Counted from the stretch's first letter, positions 44,296 to 54,240 are shown. The stretch is 64,000 bases of DNA from an uncultured Lachnospiraceae bacterium (GCA_910585605.1 CAJUFL010000008.1:1-64000); one strand, 5' to 3'. The notes: generated by a model not told the origin, from the sequence alone. Numbers and translations: made by a program.

Positions 44296-46397
44296 TTGTT
44301 TTTCCCCAGTATTGCCTGATATTCCATATAATCCTTCTTATTATAAAAATAGGATTCTTGATATTTATCCAATTCAAAAAATGCAAATCCTTCTTTTAAA
44401 AGCAGCTCCTTAACTGTCTGCTGTGCCTCTTCACTTCCCGCAGTCCTTAAATTAAACAAACTCTCTGTCAGCACCATGTTGACATAACTTTGCTCTACCC
44501 CTTCATAAAGCCCCCGTTTAATTAGTTCCTGCTTCAATGCCTTAAATGCTTTGTAAAACTCTAACGGAGCTTTGAATTTTCTCGACTGTGTATTACTGCC
44601 GTCGTTAAACCGGTATGTAACCAGTCTTTTTTTGGTTACCGTAATTCTTTTTGCCGCTGCCAGTGCCGTCCTGACAAAAAAGACATCATTTGCATTTTTT
44701 GTATTCTGAAACTGTAAGCCCTGCTCTTTTACAAATCCGCTCCTAAACATTTTCGACCACGGACATGCAGACGTAATCTGATATATTTTATGATTGGTAT
44801 CCTTCGCTGAAAAAGGCAGCCTTTTGGGCAGCAGATTTTCCCGAAGCACCCAGTTCATCTCTTCCTTTTCACAGGACTGTACATTGTAACGGTAAGCACC
44901 AAACAGCACAATATCTGCCATATCATATTTTGCCTTGTAATAAGCTTCTTCACATAGCTTCTCATGGAAAATGTCATCCGCATCCAAAAACAAAAAATAT
45001 TCTCCTAAAGCGATCTTCATCCCGTTATTTCTTGCAATCCCGGCACCCTGGTTTTCCTGATCTACTATCTTTACCCTGTCATCCTTTTGGGCGTACTCTT
45101 TAAGAAGTGTTCCGGTACTGTCAGTGGAACCGTCATTTACACAAATGATTTCAATAGACTTTAAGGTCTGCCGCAATAATAAATCCAGACATTCCCTTAA
45201 ATACTTCTCCGCATTGTACATTGGAATGATCACACTGACACAGATTCTGTCAGGTTCCAGCTCCCTTTGTTCATTAGTCAGCTTTCTCTTAATTCCGTAT
45301 AATGTACAGGAAAGTCCTTTTTGTTTAACATTTTTTACAAAATGATATCCCTTCCTTGGAACTGTAGTCACTGCTTTCCCTGCCCGGAAAGAAAAAGAAG
45401 ACTTAACCTCATTCATGTTCTTCTCGGACTTTTCCTTCAGAAGATCATATTTTTCCCTCTGTACAGAAAGCACCTCCACGATACGCTTCACCAGCATCGC
45501 ATATTCAATCTGTGTTTCCATGGGATACTCACTTAATAATTCATCCAGCTGTTCCAAAGATAAGGTCTTAATCGCCCTTACCGCATTGCCCTGCATAACA
45601 TAACATCGGTGATTGATTGCCCTTATAATCTCCTTATCCTGAAAATCAAACTGCTTTAAGAATTTATTAAATTCAGAGATACAGACATAATACCCATAGG
45701 AACGTCTGAACTCCTGTCCATCTGTCATTATCGACTCCCCCCGGACTCTGCGCTTATGAAATGGTGTTGCAATATGTTTTGTCCTTTGGGCTAAAAAAAT
45801 TGTCTGCAAAGAAAAAAGATTATCTTCATGCACGATTCCTTCATAAAAAAAGAGATTATTTTTTAACAGCATTTCCCTCTTTATCATCTGCAGACAGGTT
45901 GATGGTCTGTATAAATGAAGATTCTCCATCTTTGCAAACAGTTCCGGTCCCGACACCACATCTTCAAACATACTGGGTCTTCTATAGTAATCTTTGTAAT
46001 GCTTATGCTGTATTTCCAGCTCTTTGCTCTCAAAAAAAGATTCCGCATCAAAATAGATACTATCCAGCTCATTTTTACAGCACTCATCATATAATACTTC
46101 CAGCATATTTTCCGCAATATAATCATCACCATCCAGAAAATAGATATATTCCCCCTGTGCTCTCCTGATTCCTGCATTTCTTGCAGATGATGGTCCCCCG
46201 TTTTCCTTGTCGATGATGATAATTCGCTCATCCCCTTTGGCATACTGATGTACAATCCGCATGGAATCATCTTTTGTACCGTCATTCACACAGATAATCT
46301 CAATATCTTTCAAGGTCTGTTTTATAGTAGAAACGAGACTTTCTTCAATATACTGTTCCACATTATAAACCGGAATAACTACTGATACCTTTATCAT
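44292..46397 (-). CDS. Two-domain GT2 glycosyltransferase
   Basis: A 701-aa protein with two complete GT2 domains. The first begins IKVSVVIPVYNVEQYIEESL and has VNDGTKDDSM and FLDGDDYIAENM. The second, from about residue 385, begins ICVSVIIPMYNAEKYLRECL and has VNDGSTDSTGT and FLDADDIFHEKL. A 60-residue helical linker joins them. Each domain keeps its DxD-type residues, so both may be active and add two sugars in sequence. It follows Ugd by 9 bases, and UDP-glucuronate from Ugd is a candidate donor. AGGAG lies 6 bases before the ATG. Confidence 0.88.
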   Translation of the reverse strand: MIKVSVVIPVYNVEQYIEESLVSTIKQTLKDIEIICVNDGTKDDSMRIVHQYAKGDERIIIIDKENGGPSSARNAGIRRAQGEYIYFLDGDDYIAENMLEVLYDECCKNELDSIYFDAESFFESKELEIQHKHYKDYYRRPSMFEDVVSGPELFAKMENLHLYRPSTCLQMIKREMLLKNNLFFYEGIVHEDNLFSLQTIFLAQRTKHIATPFHKRRVRGESIMTDGQEFRRSYGYYVCISEFNKFLKQFDFQDKEIIRAINHRCYVMQGNAVRAIKTLSLEQLDELLSEYPMETQIEYAMLVKRIVEVLSVQREKYDLLKEKSEKNMNEVKSSFSFRAGKAVTTVPRKGYHFVKNVKQKGLSCTLYGIKRKLTNEQRELEPDRICVSVIIPMYNAEKYLRECLDLLLRQTLKSIEIICVNDGSTDSTGTLLKEYAQKDDRVKIVDQENQGAGIARNNGMKIALGEYFLFLDADDIFHEKLCEEAYYKAKYDMADIVLFGAYRYNVQSCEKEEMNWVLRENLLPKRLPFSAKDTNHKIYQITSACPWSKMFRSGFVKEQGLQFQNTKNANDVFFVRTALAAAKRITVTKKRLVTYRFNDGSNTQSRKFKAPLEFYKAFKALKQELIKRGLYEGVEQSYVNMVLTESLFNLRTAGSEEAQQTVKELLLKEGFAFFELDKYQESYFYNKKDYMEYQAILGKNK

Positions 46398-46406
46398 AAT
46401 AAACTC

Positions 46407-47609
46407 CTAATCCCTGAAATACAAATCTCTTGTATATACCTTATCCAGAACATCTTCCAAATCACTGCTATATCTGTTTGCTACAATCACATCACTCTTA
46501 TGCTTGAACTCATCGATAGAATCCACGACTTTACTGTTATAAAACGAATCTTCTTTCAGGGTTGGTTCATAAATTACAACCTCCACACCCTTTGCCTTAA
46601 TCCTCTTCATGACTCCCTGAATTGAGGATTGTCTGAAATTATCAGAATTGGCCTTCATGGTAAGACGGTAAATCCCTACAACCGGATTCCGTTTTTCAGG
46701 AAATCCTGCCAGATGAAGAATCTGCTCTGCGATAAAATCCTTACGGGTGCTGTTCGCATCCACTATGGCACCGATAATATTATTCGGCACATTTTCATAA
46801 TTCGCCAATAACTGTTTCGTATCCTTTGGCAGACAGTATCCGCCATAACCAAAAGACGGATTATTATAATGCGTTCCGATACGAGGGTCAAGACCAATTC
46901 CTTCAATGATCTGCTTTGTATTCAGCCCTCTCATCTCTGCATAGGTATCTAATTCATTAAAGAAGGATACACGCAGTGCCAGATAGGTATTGGCAAATAG
47001 TTTGACTGCCTCTGCCTCTGTGGGATTCGTATATAAAATATCAATATTCTCTTTGATCGCACCCTCTGCCAGAAGTCCTGCAAAGGTATGGGCAGCCTGA
47101 ACCAGACGCTCATCCTCCAAAGGTGCACCTACTATAATTCGGGAAGGATACAGATTGTCATATAAAGCACGTCCTTCTCTTAAAAACTCCGGTGAAAAAA
47201 TGATATTTTCACATCCATATTTCTCCCTGACTGACAGTGTATATCCAACAGGAACCGTGGATTTTACCACCATAATGGCATTCGGATTAATCTCCATAAC
47301 CTGCTCTATCACACTCTCTACAGAAGAAGTATCAAAATAATTTTTCTTTGGATCATAATTAGTCGGTGTTGAAATAATCACAAAGTCGGCATCCTGATAT
47401 GCCAGACTGGCATCGGTAGTCGCCGTAAGATTCAGCTCTTTATTCGCCAGATACTCCTCTATCTCCGTATCCACGATAGGCGACTTTTTATGATTGATCA
47501 TCTCTACCTTTTCTGGAATGATATCCACAGCATATACTTCGTTATGTTGTGAAAGTAAAATGGAATTCGACAACCCCACATATCCTGTTCCCGCTACTGC
47601 TATCTTCAT
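46407..47609 (-). CDS. ugd: UDP-glucose 6-dehydrogenase
   Basis: A 400-aa NAD-dependent enzyme converting UDP-glucose to UDP-glucuronate. The Rossmann start IAVAGTGYVGLSNSILLSQ, the STPTNYDPKKNYFDTSSVE segment and KSTVPVGYT are present. IIFSPEFLREGRALYDNLYP and catalytic Cys259 in FGYGGYCLPKDTKQL match the Ugd group well. The length is close to the usual 388-400. UDP-N-acetylmannosamine dehydrogenases are related, but the SPEFLREG wording favours Ugd. It lies between the GT2 gene and tarJ with short gaps, with GGAGG 7 bases before the ATG. Confidence 0.92.
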   Translation of the reverse strand: MKIAVAGTGYVGLSNSILLSQHNEVYAVDIIPEKVEMINHKKSPIVDTEIEEYLANKELNLTATTDASLAYQDADFVIISTPTNYDPKKNYFDTSSVESVIEQVMEINPNAIMVVKSTVPVGYTLSVREKYGCENIIFSPEFLREGRALYDNLYPSRIIVGAPLEDERLVQAAHTFAGLLAEGAIKENIDILYTNPTEAEAVKLFANTYLALRVSFFNELDTYAEMRGLNTKQIIEGIGLDPRIGTHYNNPSFGYGGYCLPKDTKQLLANYENVPNNIIGAIVDANSTRKDFIAEQILHLAGFPEKRNPVVGIYRLTMKANSDNFRQSSIQGVMKRIKAKGVEVVIYEPTLKEDSFYNSKVVDSIDEFKHKSDVIVANRYSSDLEDVLDKVYTRDLYFRD

Positions 47610-47636
47610 CTTTTTTCCTCCATGCGTCTTATTTTA

Positions 47637-48662
47637 TTACTTATCCCATACCATCACGGTTTTCCCAATCAGCTTATGGCTGTCCATCTCAAAAGCTCTC
47701 GTGATGTCTTTAATTTCTCTGATCGTAATCTGTTCTCCCACGATATTTTCCAAATACTCTACAATCTCAGGTTTTTCCCGGTATAATTCCACCAGTCCCG
47801 TAAAATCTTTTCGTCCGCTTCTGCTGCTTCCCACAATCTTGAGACCTTTTTCCAGTACCATTCTCGTATTGATTGGTGCCAAATCCTCTGAAACCCCCAA
47901 AATTCCTATCGTTCCTTCCGGGTTAATATAATCAATGATCTGATTGATCGCTTTATGTGCCCCATTACCGCCCACACATTCAAATGCATGGTCAATTTTA
48001 AAATCCTCAGGTATTTCCGTCACAAGATAAACCCCATCTACAAAAGTAAAATCATGCAGTTTGGATTCGTTGACACCCATTACATAGACCTCTATTTCCG
48101 GATACATGCTTTTTAGCAATAATGAAGTGGTATAACCAAGATTCCCGTCTCCCCACACACCAATACGACTGCGCTTTGTATTCGCCGTCTCCATAAACCT
48201 TGATATTGCATGAAAACTCACACTTACAAATTCGGTAAATGCCGCTACCGTAAGATTAATTCCTTCAGGCAGTTTCACGAGACGATCCGGTACGGTCTCA
48301 ATATATTCCTGTAAAAATCCGTCTGTACTGCTAGCACGGAATTTGGAGCTTCTCAAATAATTTTCCGCTATTACTGCGTCTTCCTCACTTGGCAGGTTGG
48401 GTATCATGACTACATAGTCTCCGATTTCAAACTGCCCTGTCGGGTCATATACTACCCTGCCGATCCCTTCATGAATCAGTGCCATCGGAAGTTTTTTTCT
48501 TAAAATCTCCTCTGGACGGGTTCCCTGATAGTAACGCTGGTCTGCGTTACATATGGATAAATGTGTCGGTCTGACGATAATATGTTCCTGGTCAAAGGTA
48601 ACATCCTTAAATACCATCTCAAACTGACGAGGTTTCTTTAACTGATATACCGCATTTAACAT
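47637..48662 (-). CDS. tarJ: Ribulose-5-phosphate reductase (TarJ type)
   Basis: A 341-aa zinc-dependent medium-chain dehydrogenase that reduces ribulose-5-phosphate to ribitol-5-phosphate for CDP-ribitol synthesis. Cys38 (LSICNADQRYYQG), His64 and Glu65 (ALIHEGIG) are the expected zinc ligands. GVWGDGNLGYTTSLLL is the NADPH fold. Assignment to TarJ rather than another alcohol dehydrogenase rests on the family-typical start and on the tarI gene only 2 bases upstream. GGGAGG lies 9 bases before the ATG, inside the tarI end. Confidence 0.92.
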   Translation of the reverse strand: MLNAVYQLKKPRQFEMVFKDVTFDQEHIIVRPTHLSICNADQRYYQGTRPEEILRKKLPMALIHEGIGRVVYDPTGQFEIGDYVVMIPNLPSEEDAVIAENYLRSSKFRASSTDGFLQEYIETVPDRLVKLPEGINLTVAAFTEFVSVSFHAISRFMETANTKRSRIGVWGDGNLGYTTSLLLKSMYPEIEVYVMGVNESKLHDFTFVDGVYLVTEIPEDFKIDHAFECVGGNGAHKAINQIIDYINPEGTIGILGVSEDLAPINTRMVLEKGLKIVGSSRSGRKDFTGLVELYREKPEIVEYLENIVGEQITIREIKDITRAFEMDSHKLIGKTVMVWDK

Positions 48663-48664
48663 AT

Positions 48665-49381
48665 CTATCTGCCTCCCAAAAGTGCTTCCGCTACTCTCAT
48701 ATCATATGGATAGGTAATCTTAATATTAGACTCCTCTCCCTCTACCAGATGTACTTTTTCCCCTTTTATCACTAATATCTTACAGGCATCCGTCAGAATT
48801 TCTTTTTCCTGCTTAGACAGGGACTGATATAAACTTCTCAAATGCAACGCTTTAAAGGATTGCGGAGTCTGTCCCTGATACATCTCCATACGATCTGGTA
48901 TTGTGGAAATCATTTGACCATCTTTACTTTCCACAATGGTGTCTGTTGCAGGAATTACCGTATCACAGGCACCAAACTCCCTTGCATACCGTATATTTTC
49001 TTCCAATATCCGGTGAGTTACAAATGGACGTACCGAATCATGTGTTACGATAATAGTGTCCTCATTCAAACATCCTTCTCTGTCAATATAGGAAATCGCA
49101 TTCATAATCGTCTCATTCCTTGTTACACCACCCTCAAGCACTACAATTCTATCATTGCCCGGAATATATTTTCTTATCAGATCTCCAGTATGTTTTATCC
49201 ACTGTTTTGGTGAAAGCACTAGAATTTTATCAAACTCTGCATTTACCACAAATTTTTCAATAGTATGAACAATAATCGGTTTCCCGCCAATCTCCATAAA
49301 CTGTTTGGGTTTTTCAACATTTCCCATTCTTGTCCCCTTGCCTCCGGCAAGTACTACACCATAAATGTTACTTCCTTCCAT
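48665..49381 (-). CDS. tarI: Ribitol-5-phosphate cytidylyltransferase (TarI type)
   Basis: A 238-aa enzyme making CDP-ribitol from CTP and ribitol-5-phosphate. It belongs to the IspD/TarI family, with the CTP-binding GVVLAGGKGTRMGNVEKPKQ start, VLEGGVTRNETIMN, THDSVRPFVT and a YQGQTPQSFK segment. IspD is the alternative, but adjacency to tarJ and to three polyol-phosphate transferases decides for TarI. AGGAGG lies 8 bases before the ATG. Confidence 0.92.
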   Translation of the reverse strand: MEGSNIYGVVLAGGKGTRMGNVEKPKQFMEIGGKPIIVHTIEKFVVNAEFDKILVLSPKQWIKHTGDLIRKYIPGNDRIVVLEGGVTRNETIMNAISYIDREGCLNEDTIIVTHDSVRPFVTHRILEENIRYAREFGACDTVIPATDTIVESKDGQMISTIPDRMEMYQGQTPQSFKALHLRSLYQSLSKQEKEILTDACKILVIKGEKVHLVEGEESNIKITYPYDMRVAEALLGGR

Positions 49382-49438
49382 TATTACATCCTCCTGTTTT
49401 ATTACAAAATTCCAAAAAGATTAAATATTCCGTCCGCA

Positions 49439-50596
49439 TCAAAATTCCCCATCAAATACCTGTTCCAGTATCCGCTTTGTAGCATGTCCGTCACAACCAC
49501 TCATATATCGCTCTTTAAAATCTCTTATTTTATTATAATCAAATTCTTTTATTTTACTTATACATTCTATCAGTTCACAATTATTCTTCACCACCGGACC
49601 AGGCACAAAAGTTTCATAAGGGTAATAAAATCCACGTTCATCATAGTACCTCTCCAAATCATATGCAAAAAACAAAATTGGTTTTTCCAACAGTGAAAAA
49701 TCAAATACTACAGAAGAATAATCCGTTATACAGATATCCGCAGCTGCCAGCAATTCATCTGTTGTCATCTCATCCCGGATTTCCATACAAAAATCTGAAT
49801 AGGCTTCTTCTACCACATAGCTTTCCCGGATAAACGGATGCTGTTTCACCAATACCATGTAATCTTCGTGAAAACAATCAAAAAGCCTTGCAATATCCAG
49901 CTCCTTCGGAGATACTGCGGTCCGAATTTCTCCCCGAAAAGTAGGTATATATAAAATTACTTTCCGGTTATTCAGAAAAGGAATCATCTGCTTTAACTTC
50001 TCATGGGAAGCATCCAAAAATTCTTTACGAAAATATATATCAGTTCTGCTTACACCAAGCGGTCTCACTATCCCACTGTCCGGTTCTAATCCAAAAGCCT
50101 CCTCATAAGCCCAGCAGACCTCCTTACCACTTACCGGAACTAACGTGTAATTATAATGACCGGAATACTGCTCTAAGCTTTTCCTGTCATCGCCAAAGGA
50201 TTTGTCTGCCACACTATATCCCCATTTTTTGAATGCCCCGCAGGCATGCCAGACCTGAACCAGCTTTGTCTCCCTGCGAAGTTTAAAAGCACCAAAAAGG
50301 CTGTTAGACTCATTTAAAAATATACAGGATGCATTCCCCATATCCTTAATCAATGCAATTGAGCGCCGTATGATATCCTTCCAGCCGGAAGAGGATATCT
50401 TCAGATAATGCACATGCACTTCGTACTCCCTTTTTTTCAGTTCCTGATAGTATAAGATAAAATTATCTGTCAGCTCACTCTGATGGTTTTCCACAAAAAT
50501 AATCTTTTTCCTGTTGATGTCATTACAGGATGCCATCTTATAGCAGACCGGGTAGACCCATTTAAAAACCAGCCACTTGCCTATACGCTTTATCAC
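49439..50596 (-). CDS. CDP-glycerol/CDP-ribitol glycerophosphotransferase family protein (TagF/TarL type)
   Basis: A 385-aa GT-B enzyme of the teichoic acid polymerase family that moves polyol phosphate from a CDP donor to a lipid-linked acceptor. It shows VQVWHACGAFKKWGYS (catalytic His), ILYIPTFRGE, VKQHPFI and the CDP-binding ITDYSSVVFDFSLLEKPI motif. With CDP-ribitol made next door and no glycerol cytidylyltransferase in the window, a ribitol-phosphate role is likely. The start is GTG at 50596, overlapping the tagH stop as TAGTG, with GGAG 11 bases upstream. It is one of three such enzymes in this locus. Confidence 0.88.
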   Translation of the reverse strand: MIKRIGKWLVFKWVYPVCYKMASCNDINRKKIIFVENHQSELTDNFILYYQELKKREYEVHVHYLKISSSGWKDIIRRSIALIKDMGNASCIFLNESNSLFGAFKLRRETKLVQVWHACGAFKKWGYSVADKSFGDDRKSLEQYSGHYNYTLVPVSGKEVCWAYEEAFGLEPDSGIVRPLGVSRTDIYFRKEFLDASHEKLKQMIPFLNNRKVILYIPTFRGEIRTAVSPKELDIARLFDCFHEDYMVLVKQHPFIRESYVVEEAYSDFCMEIRDEMTTDELLAAADICITDYSSVVFDFSLLEKPILFFAYDLERYYDERGFYYPYETFVPGPVVKNNCELIECISKIKEFDYNKIRDFKERYMSGCDGHATKRILEQVFDGEF

Positions 50597-51360
50597 TATT
50601 TCATAAACTCCTGATATTCTTCCAGAACTGCATCCGCATCACCAATCTTCTTGATCACTCCGTCATGCATCCACATAACCCGCTCACACAAAGAACTCAA
50701 TGTAGAGATATTATGGGATACTATGACAACAGTCCTGTCACGGTTGGATATAAGCTCCTTCATCTTCTTATAACTCTTTTTCTTAAAATGCTGGTCTCCC
50801 ACGCTTAACACTTCATCTATCAGCATAATCTCTGTCTCCAGAATCGCTGTAATAGAAAATGCAAGTTTGGAATACATACCACTGGAATATGTTTTCACAG
50901 GCATATCAATAAACTTGCCAAGCTCTGCAAAGGCAATGATCTCATCCATTTTTGCCCGAATTTCCTGTTCGGAAAATCCAAGCAGCATTCCTGAAAGCAG
51001 AATATTTTCCCTTCCGGTTACTTCCTTTTGAAATCCTACACCAATTGATAAAAGCGATACCGTATGCCCTTTCAAATCTATGCTTCCACTGTCTGGACTA
51101 AAAATCCCAGCCATCGCCTTCAGCATAGTAGACTTTCCACTCCCATTTTTGCCAATGATGCCTAAAATCTCTCCCTTGGGAACCACAAAGGACACATCCT
51201 TAACTGCCTGAAATTCTTCCACATGGACTTTCTTAAGCCTAAGCAGGCTTTTCTTAATGGAATAAGCCTTGATATTCTTATATCCGATACAAAGATTTTT
51301 AACCTCTATCGCAATGTCCTGATTTGTTATTTCCATAATATCTTTTTCCTTTTCGCTCAT
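50596..51360 (-). CDS. tagH: Teichoic acid ABC exporter ATPase (TagH type)
   Basis: A 254-aa nucleotide-binding subunit: Walker A GKNGSGKST, SLLSIGVGF, signature YSSGMYSKL, Walker B IMLIDEVLSVGD and H-loop VIVSHNIS. It has no long C-terminal extension, unlike Wzt of region A and B. subtilis TagH, and resembles the short TarH of staphylococci. I place the start at the ATG at 51360, which overlaps the tagG stop (TGATGA), with AAGG 7 bases upstream. The first 20 residues before IEVKNLCIGYKNI are an extra, charged lead. Confidence 0.92.
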   Translation of the reverse strand: MSEKEKDIMEITNQDIAIEVKNLCIGYKNIKAYSIKKSLLRLKKVHVEEFQAVKDVSFVVPKGEILGIIGKNGSGKSTMLKAMAGIFSPDSGSIDLKGHTVSLLSIGVGFQKEVTGRENILLSGMLLGFSEQEIRAKMDEIIAFAELGKFIDMPVKTYSSGMYSKLAFSITAILETEIMLIDEVLSVGDQHFKKKSYKKMKELISNRDRTVVIVSHNISTLSSLCERVMWMHDGVIKKIGDADAVLEEYQEFMK

Positions 51361-52148
51361 CAAATCACCTTTACATAACTATTCTCATTCTTATAAATCT
51401 GGCGAACACCCACTGCACCTAATATAATACCCAAAATTCCCCATATCAGTAAACCCTGCCAGCACGGTCCACTCTGATAAAGTAATGCATTACGCATATC
51501 ATGAATCAGCATTGCAATAGGATTACAATACGTCAAAATATCCCTGAATACAGGATTGTCAATTCGTGTCTCAATATTGAAAAATACACCTGTCATGTAA
51601 AACAACAGTTTAAATGCAATATTGATCACATTGGATAAATCCTCTACAAAAACACCAAAGTGAACCAGATGAATACTAAAACCAAAGGTAAAGATAATCA
51701 GAACCAGCATGATTGGAACAAAGTTCAGTATATTCCATGAAATCTCCACTCCTGAAAAAATCATCATGATAACTACTATAATCCATGATATCAGCATTTT
51801 AAAGCCATTAATCATCATATTGGATATCAGTAATATAAACTTCGGAATATATACCTTTGCAACAATGGATTTGTTTCTCTTTACCATATTCACACTCTGC
51901 ACAACATTTTTGTTAAAAAATGTCCACATAGTCAGACCGATAAAAATAAATATCGGGAAATACGGCTCCTTGCCGTCAAAAACCACGCCAAAAATCACAT
52001 AATAAATCAGCATGGAAAATAATGGATCCAAAATCCACCAAATCCAGTTCAGATAAGAATTTGCAACCTCCGTCTTCAATGAAGATTTTGCCGCTCTGAC
52101 CATATACTGGTAATACTTCACAACATCATCAAAAAATTTTTTCATCAT
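51360..52148 (-). CDS. tagG: Teichoic acid ABC exporter permease (TagG type)
   Basis: A 262-aa ABC-2 permease with about six membrane segments. It has the SYLNWIWWILDPLFSMLIYY motif, FPIFIFIGLTMWTFFNKNV, VYIPKFILLISNM and a DILTYCNPIAMLIHDMRNAL segment typical of TagG/Wzm proteins. It forms the exporter with TagH and should move the ribitol-phosphate polymer outward. A promoter at 52169-52197 suggests tagG starts a transcript with tagH, the TarL-like gene and tarIJ. GAGGAG lies 5 bases before the ATG. Confidence 0.92.
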   Translation of the reverse strand: MMKKFFDDVVKYYQYMVRAAKSSLKTEVANSYLNWIWWILDPLFSMLIYYVIFGVVFDGKEPYFPIFIFIGLTMWTFFNKNVVQSVNMVKRNKSIVAKVYIPKFILLISNMMINGFKMLISWIIVVIMMIFSGVEISWNILNFVPIMLVLIIFTFGFSIHLVHFGVFVEDLSNVINIAFKLLFYMTGVFFNIETRIDNPVFRDILTYCNPIAMLIHDMRNALLYQSGPCWQGLLIWGILGIILGAVGVRQIYKNENSYVKVI

Positions 52149-52168
52149 TATTTCTCCTCATTCGCTCC

Positions 52169-52197
52169 ATTGTATCACAGAATACTTAGATTCACAA
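52169..52197 (-). promoter_or_regulatory. Predicted promoter of the tagG-tagH-tarIJ operon
   Basis: On the minus strand TTGTGA (52197-52192) and TACAAT (52174-52169) are 17 bases apart, with an extended -10 TGA. It lies in the 238-base gap about 20 bases before tagG. A GCTGC-GGATA-GCAGC hairpin further upstream (52247-52261) has no T-tract. Confidence 0.7.
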
Positions 52198-52386
52198 GAT
52201 GCGTTTCTCTTCTATCCCTTACCAGCGTTACCATTCAACCTGCATACCGGCTGCTATCCGCAGCTACGGATGAATGTTATTATCTATCTTATTACTGTAA
52301 CGATACCGCCTGTAAGGCTTTCTGTTTTTTCCGCACTGTTTCTGTTTTCAACAAATCCGGCTGCCTTTTGTTCTGTATCCGTCTTA

Positions 52387-54162
52387 TCAGGCTGGACCGT
52401 GACCTGCCAACTGCAAGATAAAATCTGCCACTCTCTCTGAAGCTTTTCCGTCCAAATCATCAAAAAACCGCTGTTTGAAAATCTGCACTTTTTCCAGCTC
52501 AAAGTCGGAATGATTTACCGCCTCTGCAATCTGTGTCATATTTCTGACAATCTTTCCCGGAACAAAATTTTTAAATGGATAATAGAAGTCCCTGTTTACC
52601 ACATAATCTTCCAAATCAAAAGCATAAAACAGCATCGGAATGTTAAGAAGAGAAGCCTCAAATATAACAGAAGAATAATCCGTGATCAGTAAATCTGTAA
52701 TAAATAATAAATCATTAATTTCGGATTCACCAGATAAATCCAGTACTCTGTCCTTTACGCTTTTGTCAATAGGATGTTTCGCCTCAACAAACGGATGATG
52801 CTTGATAATCACCATATAGTCTTCTCCCAGTTGTTCAAGCAGATGCCCCACATCAAACTTTTCAAAGGGGAAATATGCACTTCCCGCCCCATTCCCCCGA
52901 AAAGTCGGGGCAAACATAATAATCTTTTTCTTTTTTAATTGAGGATATGTTTCATATAGTTTCTTCCTGATTTCTTTTTTATATTCCTCTCTGAAAAAAT
53001 CATCCGTTCTGGGAACACCCAGAGCTTTTACATTTTTCTCATCTATTCCAAACCCTTCCGCATAGAAGCGGCGGATTTCAGAAGAACTCACAATTGCATA
53101 ATTATAATATCTGTGGTTCGTACTGGTCTGATTCGGACCCCCGTCTTTTCCTACCCTTGTAAATCCAAAAGTTTTGAAAGCTCCGCAGGCATGCCAGAGC
53201 TGAATTAAAATCCTATGCTTCATCGCCCACACTTCATTTAATACCGGAGTAAAATCATCTACCACTACCACTTTGCTTCTTGCAAGCTTATAAGCCAGGG
53301 AACAAAAATTCTTATAAGTCATAAACTTGGTCTTACCGGGAACCAGCCAGAACAGCACCTTTGCATTTTTTTCCTGCAAAACTTCATTAACATAAGCGAT
53401 ATTTCCTGTTAGGTCTGTTCTCCTTGACGACACAAACAAAATATATTCTTTTTTAAAGAACAACGATAAAAAAGAAGTCAAAACATTCAAAAAAGTTTTC
53501 TTAATGGTCGCCCTGTTCATGGTCAGTCTGCAAAATGACGAATATCTCCATTTTGCAAACAACAGCGTCCTTTTTAACTGCCCTCCGCCATAGGTGTTTT
53601 CCATAAACCTTCTTTTATTTCCCAGCATATGAACATATACGCCGTCCAGCAAAAACAATGGTATCAAAAGTGTTCCAATCAAAAATTCCGCAGTACGGTA
53701 CAAAAAACAGAAAAATGCAACGAATACGTTATTCCTATAAGATCTGACAGGTTTTTTCCGCTTAACGGTAATGACACCTTTATCCAGAAAACAGGCATAC
53801 TCATTTTCTTCTTTCACCTGATTAAAATCATTATTTTCTACTAAGATGTCTTGATATCCATGTCCGTCATATGCCTGTACGGTAACGGTAAATGCATTCA
53901 GATCATTATTAAAAAAAACCGCATCCAGTTCATAATCAAAAATGGCATACCCGATATAGCATCCCTTCTCATCAAAGCTGGTATCTGTTACGGATAATGG
54001 CAGTATTCTGGATTCTCCTGCGTTCCCAAATTTAACTGCCAGTTTAATTTCCAAAGACTCCGGTTCCCCTGAAGTATTGCGGACAAGTACTCCCAAAGTC
54101 ATGATATTTCTTCTGATCGCCAGTTTATCAACCAGAACCTCCGTTTCTTCATTTAATTTCAT
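52387..54162 (-). CDS. CDP-polyol phosphotransferase (TarL/TagF type) with N-terminal extension
   Basis: A 591-aa teichoic acid polymerase-family protein. The N-terminal 130 residues form a beta-rich, immunoglobulin-like module. Two hydrophobic segments (about 145-175) suggest membrane contact. The GT-B polymerase domain (about 240-585) shows LIQLWHACGAFKTFGFTRVG, MFAPTFRGNG, IIKHHPFV and ITDYSSVIFEASLLNIPM. Its length equals known TarL enzymes. It is a candidate for the main poly(ribitol-phosphate) polymerase. GAGG lies 7 bases before the ATG. After its stop comes a 238-base gap. Confidence 0.88.
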   Translation of the reverse strand: MKLNEETEVLVDKLAIRRNIMTLGVLVRNTSGEPESLEIKLAVKFGNAGESRILPLSVTDTSFDEKGCYIGYAIFDYELDAVFFNNDLNAFTVTVQAYDGHGYQDILVENNDFNQVKEENEYACFLDKGVITVKRKKPVRSYRNNVFVAFFCFLYRTAEFLIGTLLIPLFLLDGVYVHMLGNKRRFMENTYGGGQLKRTLLFAKWRYSSFCRLTMNRATIKKTFLNVLTSFLSLFFKKEYILFVSSRRTDLTGNIAYVNEVLQEKNAKVLFWLVPGKTKFMTYKNFCSLAYKLARSKVVVVDDFTPVLNEVWAMKHRILIQLWHACGAFKTFGFTRVGKDGGPNQTSTNHRYYNYAIVSSSEIRRFYAEGFGIDEKNVKALGVPRTDDFFREEYKKEIRKKLYETYPQLKKKKIIMFAPTFRGNGAGSAYFPFEKFDVGHLLEQLGEDYMVIIKHHPFVEAKHPIDKSVKDRVLDLSGESEINDLLFITDLLITDYSSVIFEASLLNIPMLFYAFDLEDYVVNRDFYYPFKNFVPGKIVRNMTQIAEAVNHSDFELEKVQIFKQRFFDDLDGKASERVADFILQLAGHGPA

Positions 54163-54240
54163 CCCGTCACCTCATTGTTATCTATAACCACTTTTATATA
54201 AAGTGATTACCTGCTTTCTCTATCTTCTTCACTTCCATAC

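Noticed and set aside
52247..52261. GCTGC-GGATA-GCAGC hairpin as a terminator for the TarL-like gene
   Set aside because: A 5-bp stem without any T-tract is not a credible terminator.
52284..52502. Possible frameshifted extension of the TarL-like protein into another frame
   Set aside because: The 591-aa protein already has a normal family length and ends after the expected last helix. The alternative frame has no conserved motif.
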